Assembly: GCA_013365365.1 (NCBI GenBank)
Contig: JABVXU010000003.1
Span: 553,350-617,349 of the forward strand
Direction of reading: 5' to 3'
From: Cruorifilaria tuberocauda
Taxonomy: Eukaryota; Nematoda; Chromadorea; Rhabditida; Onchocercidae
Length of the DNA stretch: 64,000 nt
Part shown: piece after piece, positions 30,606 through 42,268 of the stretch
Layout: each line of letters opens with the position of its first letter
Position numbering within the stretch: the first letter of the stretch is position 1
Position numbers and translations under genes: made by a program
The notes under the pieces: model-generated
Databases searched by the model: none
What the model was told of the DNA's origin: nothing
The model's input: the letters and a program-made list of their open reading frames with translations, nothing else

Positions 30606-33600
30606 CTGTCTGTCACTACTGCTTATAGTTATAAATCTTCTACTGGACGTAAGTCCAAGTCTGGAACGAAGAAAAGGACATCAACAAATTTGGCACCTAG
30701 TAACAAAGTATTATGATCAACGATTATATATGAAACAATCAAAGCGTTATATTATATATAGTTCAGCTTTACGTAATCCAAAATTACAACTTTCACATGA
30801 TTATTACGATTTTGTGAAGTTATAATATTAACGCAATTTTCTTTGTTTGAACGTATTTCTAACGTATTTTACAACAAAAACTTGACTAAAATATCGAGTC
30901 AACACCACCAAATAACAAAAATCACAACCAACCATTATCTCCACATCCGCTCCCAGATCTATCACATTCTGTACTAGCTACGTTACAAGCGAACGTAATA
31001 GAACGAACCGCAAAATTCACGAAACATGGTGCATGCACGTCTAAACTCACGTTTCGAGAGGACGGCACGTGATTGAAGGGATTTGTTAGTTGTGGTGGAG
31101 AAATAGATAAAGATACATGTACGTGACCTTCAACGATGTCAGTGATGGGAATAAATAAAAAAAATGTAAGTAAAGATTAACGTCTCTGTTCTTCATACCT
31201 TCACACCAGTTTATTAGCTATCTTCTTGATCTAAATGATTTTAGGATCATATTGTGACATACAGTAATTCTTACTGGATTATGCCTAGCACCGTCTATTG
31301 GACCATATGTGTATTGCACCAGAATGTGGGAACAGTCATGTATATAATTTTGAATCGTCATCGTCCTTTACACTTGTCTGCTTTATCAATCTGAGATTTC
31401 AACAGATCTCTCATTCAATATAATATTTTTATTTTAAATAAAGTTTCTTCCAAACGTCCTTTGCGACATTAGTTGTTGTCACCGATTTTTGTTTCGCTAA
31501 CTGAAAAATGATAATAAACAACTAAAATATAGTAAAGACCAAAAAATTGTTGACAGCATAATGAATCGATAATAATTCGATGATGGACCGATGATAACTG
31601 GAACCGCATGGATGCACACTCAGTCATTCATCAGAGTGATGAAGTTAGGTATCGACGAACTGATCTCTTATTTCCGTATTCTTGTTTCCATTGGTACTTT
31701 TGAAAAGTGAATCATTGCTAATGTGTTGTAAGTGCAGGCGATCTTTACTATTCATCGATTATATTGTGAGAATTCCGTTAACTTGAATGATCATTTCCAC
31801 TGTTGCTTCTGTGTTTTTGTTTGAAGGTATCTGAAGATTGATGCCTATCTCTTATTACACATTGCAATAAAATCTTTGAATAATTTCATAACTGCTCAAA
31901 AAAGTGACGACAGTCGAACTGAGAAAACAGTTTAGATTCACGATAGCAATTGTAGCTGAATTCTTTGGTAATAAATGACAAAGATCGAAGTGATTAATAA
32001 AAACTCGAGCATGACTCTGATCATACAATCTACGATAGAAGAAATCTAGAAAATATCACTCCTAACAATTTATGGAACATCAACGTTGTATGATATTTGC
32101 ACGTATCTACGATAGTTTTGTCTTGATAAAAATGTAAACTAAAATGCTCTTGCGCGGATTCATCGTAACATAGTGATGAATTGTCACCAATAATGGTATA
32201 AAGTACTCAAGGCAGTAAACATTAAGACAAATTACATTTACGCCTAAAAATGCTTGTGTAATGGTCAATTTTCAGCACACACAGTAATCAAAAATTTTTT
32301 TTTCTCTCAATTACTATGGACCATTCGGATATGATGAAGACATGTTTTGCTGCCTTTGATTCTCATCTATTTAGCTAACTTCTGAAGCAATACGTCACGA
32401 GAATTTGGAACAAGGAAAAATGTTGAATGAAACCTAATTATTTTAGTAAACGCAACCATCCGAAAAAACAAGTACAGTTTTATAACTTCCCATGTTTTAT
32501 AATTAGCATGAAAAGAATGATTAAATCGAAATGCATTTTTAAATAACTGAATGAAAATCTTGTAAGATGTGGCTAATTTTAAGAATTCAATATTTCCCGT
32601 ACCTATCATACAATTCCCAAATAACAAAAGATTAATTATGATTAAATATCAGAAAATTTTCATGTTCTCTTATAACTCTCATAAATAAGCAAAATAAAAA
32701 TTGCAATCGTATTTGGAACCTTTCATAACTTTAAATTGAATTGATGAATTCAAATTTATCAGAAATATAAAAGGAAGCCATCATTTTAATAGTTCGAGTC
32801 ATTAAAGAGTTCAGTTTTTCTCCGACCTTTATTTATGCTCAATTATAATATCATCAACAATTTGTACTTTTCTGTGAATTTTTTCTTTTTTTGATGACGC
32901 GTTGGAAGATTTTAAATTTCATTTTGCAGCGAACTAATTTTTTTTTAACCGTAATTCCAAGTAACTCATACAATTCTTATCAGTCCTGCAATTCTTAATC
33001 CTTCATCGCCAAAGAGCTTCTCAACACGTTAATTTATGAGTAAGCTGTTCAAATTCAATATCCTGAATGATATGATCATTCGTTTTAAATTAATCGGAAA
33101 AACTGAGGTAGAAACAAATGAAACATATTCTTATCTTTCATAAGTAATGAATTCTAGTTTTCAAAATTTATAGAAATTTCCCAATACAAAAGACATTCAT
33201 CACTAAGAATAATAAAGATCTGGTGAATGTAACTGACCTTGTAACCTTTTTTACTCTATGACCTATAATATGATAAATATATTGATCGATTTCCAATAAA
33301 TTTGACATTTTCTTAAGAAAAAGTGGTGGCAAATTCTCAATATATCTCGTTTAAATAGACATTCCTTTGTACAACGATCCATCATTTTAAGAAATATGAT
33401 ATTAAGACACTTAAATCGGCAAAGAGAACGGATTGTAAATGCTTTTATCATTAATACAGCACTGTTAAAGATCGAAAAATTCAGGAAGAAATGCTTCCGT
33501 CGATATTAGGTCATACAATTCAGATTGACACATTTTAGTCTAAACAGCTTTATCACTATCCGCTAGAAAGACATTATCTGTTACTCTAACCTTATAAGCA

Positions 33601-35289
33601 AAAGTTGAAAAATACAACAACTTTGAAATATTATTATTCTTAAGGTTTATAGCATTCCACTCGTCTTTAGGACTAGAACAACTTGCATTTTGAAGTTTTA
33701 TTGTCAAAATTTTTCCCTTAACACTATCCCAAATAGCAATATTATTGCTGTCCCACTCGCTTCCATGATTTAATCAGTGTGGAAATTGTTGGATTCTAAA
33801 CGTAATTTTGTCCTTTTGAGTTTTTATCATTGTTTTTATATCATCGATGAGGTGCTGCACATTCTAACAATTGCAATAGATTTTATAAATATGAAATTCA
33901 TCAAAAAATGAACTATATTTTCGAGAAGGATCTGTTCTACTCAATGAAAATGATTAGTATCAAAATCTGAAATGAAAAATATCCATCTGAGTTGAAAGAA
34001 GATGGTATCCGTTTCCTAATCGTTTGTGATTTTCCTTTTAATTCGTTTTGATTTTAGACTCATTCTTTTCAATTAGTTAACTTCAACGATTTCTAATAAC
34101 CTCACAACTAATCGATACCACTCCATCTCTCGGAACTATTTTCTTCGCCATAATTATAAATCCACGGATGGTGTGGATCACTTCTCTTTATAATTTTTTT
34201 ATTGCTTCATTTGTTTATATTAAAAGCTTAGTCTTTAACTGAAACTACATTAAACGATTTATTAGCAAATTTAGCAGCAAACAAAGCAGAAAGCATACTT
34301 TCTCACAATTACAGAAATCAGATAGGAAAATTTTTTGATGCAAGAAATGAGAACAGAAATAACCTCTTTGTTTCTACCTGCAGAAAATTCCAGCTGACCG
34401 GCATAATCATTTTTTCAGTTTTTACTGATATCATTTATTAATCATATTAATCTTAATTCAACAGCAAACGTTAAATCATATCAAGTAAAATTATCAAAAG
34501 AATGATATTTAATAATAAATTATGAAATACTGATAAACATTTGGTAAGTTAGATATATTATTACTGCAACTGGTGGTATATTCAGGTAATCGATTGTTAC
34601 AAACCTTCCAGCACCAGATGTAATTGAGGTACATATCTGCAATTATTGATTGTATTTGTATTATGAAATTAGCATTATTCTTGGCACAAGCAATTCTGTT
34701 ATTTTCATATTCATTATTCAAGAAATGGAATTATTTGAAATATTCAATTTTTACAACATAGTGGAAATAAAATAATAGAGTAGACTTAAAAAAACTTAAT
34801 ATTAACCAAATAATAATTCGATCACTGGGAATAATTTCGAAATGAGTTTTAATATATAAGCAAACAATGACTTATCATTATTTATAGAAAGAAATTTAGT
34901 TTAAGTAGTCGATTTCCATGTTTTTTAATGAAAATTATAGGAGGAATATGTAGTTTTTAAATTCTTTAAACTTGGATTCAAAAGTTATGATGCCAGAAAT
35001 AATTTTTTAAACGGAAATAATTCTTCTTGATTGCTAAGAGAATTACCTCAGCTACTTGATGACGATTATTCAGTTCTTTTTTCATTTTTCCGAGAATGTT
35101 TTATGATTGAAGCTGTAGGACTTTGTGAAATAATCTTTTACTACCAAGAGAGGCAACCTTTTGGATACCGATTTAAACAATTTCAAGTCTCAACTAAAGA
35201 AAAGATTTTAGATAAGAAAGGAATTAAAGTTCAGGAATGTCAATAGCGCTTCAGGTTCTTAGCATCAGCTTAGTAAGAATTTTTCCTAG
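30606..35289. other. Intergenic, no supported gene
   Basis: About 4.7 kb between the PRELID3 start and the acid phosphatase stop. The first 500 bases (30900-31200) are somewhat GC-richer, contain a CACGTG E-box palindrome near 31065-31070, and may be the promoter of the PRELID3 unit. The rest is AT-rich with chance frames only. Confidence 0.45.
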
Positions 35290-37812
35290 CTAATAGTTGA
35301 TTCCAATATCATTAAGAAAATAATTTGCCTCGTCCAATTGCTGAAAACTTTGAATACTTCTTGTGGCGACCGCCTTTTTCACTTCCGCAATTGTGCAATT
35401 ATCATTTGAAGGGCAACCGGGTAGTGCCAACTGATAGACGGTGGTTCCATTCTTGTAGAAAAACTATAAATTTCAATAAATTTTGATTTTAAAAGAAAAT
35501 TTTCATCATCCATTTGAGAATGATAAATAACCTAAGTATGAATTTGCACAATTTATTAATGCCATTATGACAGTTATTAATTTTAACACAGATACTTGAC
35601 CTTTGTAAACAATGAAACTTGACCCTTCTCTATTTAAATTATCTTTGCATCACATGAAAGCAGTCAGTAGACTATTCTTATTTTATTTCTCTCGGTGACA
35701 CCATTCCTCGTACGAACCTTAACTGTTGTGCGATTGCTGTCCGTCTTATATATCTCCATTATAGCGCACGACGCATATGGAATGAGCAAATCATTGCTAA
35801 CACCAAAAGCATAGAGTAGCGCCAACATTGTGCCATCATGCTGAAATACAAGTATTTGTTGTCGACTGAATTATTTTAATCATTGAAATCTCTATCTGAT
35901 CTCATGGTTATTTATCATACTAAGCATTTATTCATTGTTAATTAAGTTTCCAAATAAATGAAAGGAAAGAATATGTACAATTGAAATGGTTGAGAAAAAT
36001 TAATAGAATATTTTTATGATATACTGATTAAATTAAAAGATTAAAATTAAATTAAATTAAAAAAACATACAGCAGAATGAAGCTTCATTTTACGTGGAGT
36101 AATGCGTAACCCAAATGATATATTTTGGACTCGATCAATCCAATCTTTCATTAACAAACCGCCACGTAATCGAGCCTTTTCTGGTGAATTAAATTCCGAA
36201 ATACGGTAAATTCTCTTCAAATTACTTATTATACCAATAGTTGTCTCATTATCATGTCGAGGCCAAACTCGATACACCCAAGATGGTTGTGTCATATTGT
36301 GATCTATCTAAAATATGATTTACATTGATGTTTTCCGTTCAATTATAACGTGTGACTGAATAGGATAGCACAATCACTGCGATAATTTAAGGTTATTTCA
36401 TATGAAATTATTTGAATCTAATCTAACATTTCTGAACAAATAATTCGAGAAAAATGAGAACCTCTCGTTGAATATCATATAATGAAGCGGCTTTTTTGAA
36501 ATTTATCTTTTTGTAGCCAGTAACATTGGCAAGAAAATTGAAGAAATCAGCATATAGCTTATTTATATTTTTATACAATTCTTCATTCTCCTTTTCACTC
36601 TTCCAATCATACGCTTGACAATCGAAACTCGTCGGTTTTAGCAACTGCAATTAAAATGCTCCTCAATTATACAATTTCAAAAACTTCTTTTGAACCGAAA
36701 TAACAGCAGTTCATTTGTTGTTATTATTTGAAATGAACTAAGGCAAAACATTTTTTGATTAAATTTTACAAGAAGATTAGAGATTATAATATTATGAAGT
36801 TCTTATTATGAAATTTCATTGAGTCAAAAAAACTTACAACATCTGTTACTACTTGAAGTGGTAGCGGTTGCCACTGTTCATTATTTAGCCATACTTCTTG
36901 ACCACTAGCTGGAAAGAAGCCGCGAAGCATAGCTAATCCACTGACTATAGCTCGTTCCGATCTCGATGATACCAAATTAACATGAAAAAAATGAATAAAA
37001 TAACTTGTTCTACACGAAGAAACAATAATCCACTACTTCATCATTATAATTTTATTAAATTCTTTTTCCCAATATTTTTTACATATAAACATTTTAAATA
37101 TTAGAAATATAGCTACTTCATTTTTTTAGCTTGGATAGTCTGTACGGAGAGATAATTTATATTTTCAATAAATAACCAAGCTGTTTAAACTTCAGAAAAA
37201 GATGAATGGATAATTCATCGCCAAACGGATAATCAATAGATATTCTAAAATTTGAGAGAAGAAACTAAAATTTCTCCTTTCTTTTTTTAAGTCAAGCTAC
37301 TATTTCCCGAGATTTTCTTTTTGTTCACATCTAAAAAATCCTGAACTATGGTAGAATGGAAAACAAAGAGAACTTACATCTTCTGTGTTAAACTTTGTAA
37401 TAAATGAAGCGTATCTTTTTCGAAAGAATTGTCCAAGCTCATACATTTGCATCATTCCAACCTCAAATAATCCAATATTTTAATTATCGTTTCTCAAAAT
37501 AATTTGAACGCAATGTCTTTGCTAAAACACGAATGCATTTTTTCAAAGCTTAAAAAGATATTTGGATAATAATGAAGTTGAATAAAGTTCCCGAAAAATC
37601 CTAACATTTGTTAATTGACCCCATCCTCTTGGCCATACTGTCTCGTTGTATTTATCATTTGGATAAGGTAAATGATTTGGTGCTCGATCACCATGTCTCC
37701 AAATTGCTTGCACATAAACAAGTCGCTCCTTATCAGATTTTCTTTGCGCACTGATTACTTCAATTACAATAACGCATATTGGAAGCAAAGTAATTCCATA
37801 TACTTTCCACAT
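35290..37812 (-). CDS. Secreted histidine acid phosphatase
   Basis: Seven-exon model: complement(join(35290..35463,35718..35840,36071..36307,36462..36644,36838..36981,37378..37461,37606..37812)), 383 aa. Members hydrolyse phosphomonoesters at acid pH through a phosphohistidine intermediate. Residues 1-22 form a signal peptide ending ISAQ. The nucleophile motif RHGDRAP is at 39-45, and the catalytic HD pair at about 286-287 follows KLHSA. GWGQLTNVGMMQMYELGQFF and SSRSERAIVSGLAMLRGFFP match the family. Many N-glycosylation sequons (NET, NVT, NMT, NIS, NRT, NGT) support secretion, as in nematode intestinal acid phosphatases. TTCAG lies 4 bases before the ATG (AG at 37817-37818). One oddity: exon 3 (36838..36981) is defined by phase and alignment, yet its acceptor reads TTTTTTTCAT, with AT instead of AG. 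No final transmembrane helix is visible. Confidence 0.92.
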
Positions 37813-40600
37813 ATACCTGAATATTTTCTATCTTTATTTACTTATTAATACCAATCCAAAAAAATTAACGATACGGGTGCAATTCTCGATGTTATAAAAA
37901 CGGCGACTAATGAACGCAATATCAATAAGCTTCATGATATTTTTAAATATTAATTTGTTAAATGAAATAATGAAGCATCAGTGCTAGTTGATTTCATTTG
38001 ATTATTGAAAAAGAATAAACAAAACAATTAGAATAAATGCTTATAAAGAAGAGTTTCACAGAAGTCTTGAAATCTTTCAAAATGCAATTGATATAATGTC
38101 AACTTCATATAATGTAATGCAATTAATATAATATCACTTCAGTATTTTTATTTATTTTTAGTTGTGATCAAATTTTCAGTTTGTAGCAAAAAGCAACATT
38201 GAATGATGGATGATACTTAATTTCAATACTTTCTGTTTTTCCTTCTTTAAACATTATAATTGCAAAAAAACATTACATACTAACAAAATTGGCAACTTTT
38301 CAACTGTGAAGCGATAATAATGCAGAGACCGTTAAATAAATTAGCGGAGTAATTGACAATTTTTGAAGCCTTATAATATTTGAAGATGCTTCCTTATTTC
38401 ATTTAGCTGATTAATGTTCAAAAGTACGTTTGTGACAGTGAAAAAGAGAAATTTCCGTTATAGAAATGTTAGCTTGACAAAGAATGAAAATTTTTATTCA
38501 TAGGACAATTCACTGCTAAATTTGCTGTCATTTTTAACAGTGAAAAACATTAAAAAAGAAACTGAAAGATATAAAATACATATGTAAGATGAAAGATACT
38601 GTTTATTACATTAATCAATTCTAATATTTATAATTGTGCAATTTTCTTTTTATTTATTTCAATTATACTTCCATTCATCATTCATCAAATTGACATTTCT
38701 TCATTAATAACAGAATTTTACTTTGTAAATAACAAAAAGAAGAAAACTTTGGAAACGACATTTATTTGATCATTTGGTAAAAAACGGTATAATGAATAAG
38801 TGAAATGGAATGCACAAATCTTCAATTAAACAAAACTAATTTATCAAGACTAGAAGGTGATAAAACAGGGCAGAGTTTCATATTATGGTGACATATCGGT
38901 AGTCATAGAAACCTAAAATTCTTTCAAATTAATAAATATTAAAGTTGATAAATCTGCTAATGGAGAGATGCACTTTATTATACGTTTGTACTATTTAGCT
39001 CATAATTACACACTAATTAGCTAATTATTAATGATGCAAAAATGTTTCCTTTCTCATTAACATAATATTAATGGTTTTTCTACCCCTCTATTTCTGAATT
39101 ATGGGATTATCTCTGCTAAGGTATATTCTTCTTTATTCTCTTCTCTCATTCTATCAAATTTCATTATCTTTTCAATTCATGGTTTAAAAAATCACTTAAA
39201 CTATTTAGCTAACTACGAATTTTGGTCTTGTTGAATTCACTGTCATAAATTTCATTAAAAAAGTTTCAAATTAATGGGATTAGTTCATTTTACCAAAGAT
39301 TCATTGGAGATACTCTGTCATTACATTTCCCCTTAACGTTTCATTTGTACGCAATGTCATAACAATCACCCGAAAAAAGAATAAAAGAAAACACGAAGGA
39401 ATTGCCCACCTGGCAGTTGTGAGAAAGGCGCAATTGGCACACCTGAGGAATCGAAGGAAATTATAACCAGTTTTTTCATTTCGAAATATCCTCCCACAGG
39501 TAGCGCGTATAGTATAGGGCGCATTACGTTATGTTGAGCGATCGCTGATCATTCACCCTTCCTTTAATCATCATATGTCCTTGTTGCTCTGTTCTTCAAC
39601 GATCGATTGGTCGCAAGCTTATTAGAAATTTTTCAATTTCACACTTTCATGTCCACTTAATTTGTCATTTCTTAGACTAGATGATAAATAAATGCGCTTA
39701 ATTCACTGTGAAGTTCTTAGTAATTGTAAAATACATGAAATTACTGTTAATATTTATATCCAATGATCAGAGAAAATCTTATCAGAGAGAATATGCATCA
39801 CATTATCCTTTCCTTCGTCTCCTTATGTTTCTTCAATTGTTTGAATACAAATTCAGCCAAAGTAATAAGTGACCTGCAAGAAATCATTACAAAGGTATTT
39901 GACAGATGATTTAATTTTTAGTTTAAATTTCAGTAGTCTGATGAAAATTGTTTGGTTTAATGAAATTGTAGACAATCTCTTTGCATGCACCATTTCCTCA
40001 GTTACGGGTCAGTACAGCTTGATGTATTACAATGAAATAATTTAATCTTTAAAACAAAAGAGAAAAATCCCCAAGTTAATATCAGACATCATCTTTTTCA
40101 TTTTATTTTAATACCAAAACTTTACATTTGAATTTTTGATACAGTAAATTGTAATGAATTTTCCGCACAAAATTGAACAAATTCAGGATGGTGATGTTCA
40201 CAAATATTTGCATTTTCTGCGGTGTCCACCGAAACTTCTCGGGATGATGTGTCCAGGTAGTAAATTTACACTTCTTCAATTCACAACCAGTTAAACTGGT
40301 TTTTTTGCTCACAAGTTAAAATTTCATATTTTGCATGCATTTCTGCAAAAAGATGGAATTATAAATAATCGAATATTTTTTAAAGTAATATATCTGTCCG
40401 TATTTCTATACCTTTCGTCATTAAAGCAAAACAAAATATTAGAATAGATTTAAGCAAGTATACTTTTGTGAATTCATTGGTTTGGTAATATAAAATATCA
40501 AAGCTATCAGAATTTTTTTTCGATTGAACAAATCTTTGTACCACTTCTTTTTCCTTTTTAATGCTTGAACCGTCTCGAATTTAGTACAGCATTATCACAT
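37813..40600. other. Intergenic, no supported gene
   Basis: About 2.8 kb upstream of the acid phosphatase (minus) and of the small membrane-protein frame (plus). A GC-richer patch at about 39395-39560 carries two CACCTG E-box cores, at about 39408 and 39441, and may be regulatory. No coding segment is supported. Confidence 0.4.
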
Positions 40601-40849
40601 ATGATATTAATTATCAGAATCGCTTTATCAGGGTGTTATGGGAATCTTTTTTCAGAGAACTCATTAGCTCATTACTATTATTGCTGCGGTGACCTTAGAA
40701 ACAGATGCTGCTATGCAACAAGGACTTGGGTCATTTGCGCTTGTCTAGCTGTACCAGTGCTCATTATTATGTTTGCCCTCATCTACTTACTTAGAAAAAT
40801 CGCTTGTTTCGAATCGAATCAGTATGTTGCCGGAGAAATACAACCGTAA
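40601..40849 (+). CDS. Small Cys/Tyr-rich single-pass membrane protein (Shisa/CYYR1/VOPP1-like)
   Basis: An 82-codon frame with a weak N-terminal hydrophobic stretch, then HYYYCCGDLRNRCCY, then a strong transmembrane helix (about residues 45-66, VICACLAVPVLIIMFALIYL) ended by RK and a short cytoplasmic tail. A Tyr/Cys cluster with paired cysteines just before a single helix is the hallmark of the Shisa/WBP1/VOPP1/CYYR1 superfamily, whose members act in membrane protein trafficking. A TTTAG lies 16 bases before the ATG and could be a trans-splice site. A GTAAAA sequence overlapping the stop codon could be a donor, so more exons may follow. The protein is short for the family and lacks its usual Pro-rich tail. 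Confidence 0.45.
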   Translation: MILIIRIALSGCYGNLFSENSLAHYYYCCGDLRNRCCYATRTWVICACLAVPVLIIMFALIYLLRKIACFESNQYVAGEIQP

Positions 40850-41548
40850 AATAAGAAGTATTAAAAAAAATTAACTTAGCCTTCATTTCTTCTCAAACCA
40901 ATTCAATTTCTTTAAGCAGAAAAACTCATATGAACACACATACATACAATCAGATTATAAGACTTAAAATTAGAATTTTTTCTTAAAAATTTACAAAATT
41001 CACTTGCTATGTGAATTTGGCATTTTTAATTACTGTTCGCAATATTTTTAGCGAAAATCCAAAAAATAAAATGGAAAACTGCAACCATTTCATATTATTT
41101 ATTGCAACTTTTAATTTTAGCGCAATTCATGTAAATTATTGTGATCTCATCGTGGTGCTTTTTTCATGTCAAACTTTTGCAATAAATTATTCTGCTTTAT
41201 TACTATTACAATATATTTAATTGAATTATAACCTTTAATATCGAGCAAATTCAGATTTCACTACTGAACTACGGAGAAAGTATTTGAATTTAAATATAGT
41301 CAGTTGCAAAATAATTCAAACAAATGTTATGAAATCGAAATTGACATGTAGTATTAGATTAACTGGATTAGAGCTGTAGCAACTAGTAAGTGCAAGGATT
41401 CTTAAATATTGATCAATTCCAGTGCTGATAGACTATGCGTCTTTCATATAATTTAATGCAAAGTGGAAAATCCTATTACAACAGTTAGATTAAGCTAACG
41501 TTAGGCGCTAATAACGAACACGTTTCCATTAGACTTTAAGTCTGAAGT
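40850..41548. other. Intergenic, nothing recognised
   Basis: AT-rich sequence between the small plus-strand frame and the candidate terminal exon on the minus strand. The open frame at 41011-41220 is Ile/Phe/Leu-rich, without motifs, and is probably chance. Confidence 0.4.
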
Positions 41549-41653
41549 TTAATCAATCAATTCCATAATGACGACCTCTTCAATGTTGTAATTCTTTCGG
41601 GGTTTGCGAACAGGTAAATCTGATGATATAGGCCTTGTATTAGCAGAAGTCAT
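41549..41653 (-). CDS. Candidate alternative last exon or tiny gene downstream of TPM protein
   Basis: A 34-codon frame from ATG to TAA includes LPVRKPRKNYNIEEVV and has balanced, coding-like codon use in an AT-rich setting. Inside it, ATCATCAG offers an acceptor. Joined to an internal GTAAAC donor in the last exon of the TPM-domain gene, it would stay in frame and give a different C-terminus. It could equally be an independent microprotein or chance. Confidence 0.3.
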   Translation of the reverse strand: MTSANTRPISSDLPVRKPRKNYNIEEVVIMELID

Positions 41654-42268
41654 GATCATACAAATTTAAGTGTATTTTTTTAGTATTAATTTAAAATTTA
41701 TTCAGACGTTCAAAATCATACATTACAATTTAGAAAATATATGTATAGGTAGAATCGATAAATAATTTTTTTGCAATATGCTAGTATATCCGTACAAAAA
41801 TTTCAAATCTCATAATAAAAATTTCATATATGAGCAAATAAATCTTTACGAAGCAATGTAAAATCAGCTAAAATATTTCAGAATCAAGAGATGCAGTAAA
41901 AATGAAAACAGTATCACTTTAATATTTAAAAAACTTTCTTTACACACCATCGAACTGTATTTAAACTTAATATATGCTCAAGAGATAATTTAGTTTGATT
42001 CAAATCTAAATTTTGCAGGGATCGAAGTATCTCATACGTTTTTAAGTTTAATTCTCTAGCTTATTAGCATGAATTAATTAACGATTTAGAATGCTAAAGG
42101 AAGAAGATTGAAAATTAAACAGTACAATGGTTAAAATTCACAGAGCCATATGAAAATCTATATTGAACATTTCAATAAAAAGAATTCAACGAATAGATTT
42201 TCTCTTGAGAAACGCATTCATACATTGAGTGTTCTCTGTGTCAACAAAGAAAGCATATGGGAAGAAAA

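Noticed and set aside
30538..30825. 95-codon plus-strand frame
   Set aside because: It runs antisense over the first PRELID3 exon and its upstream leader.
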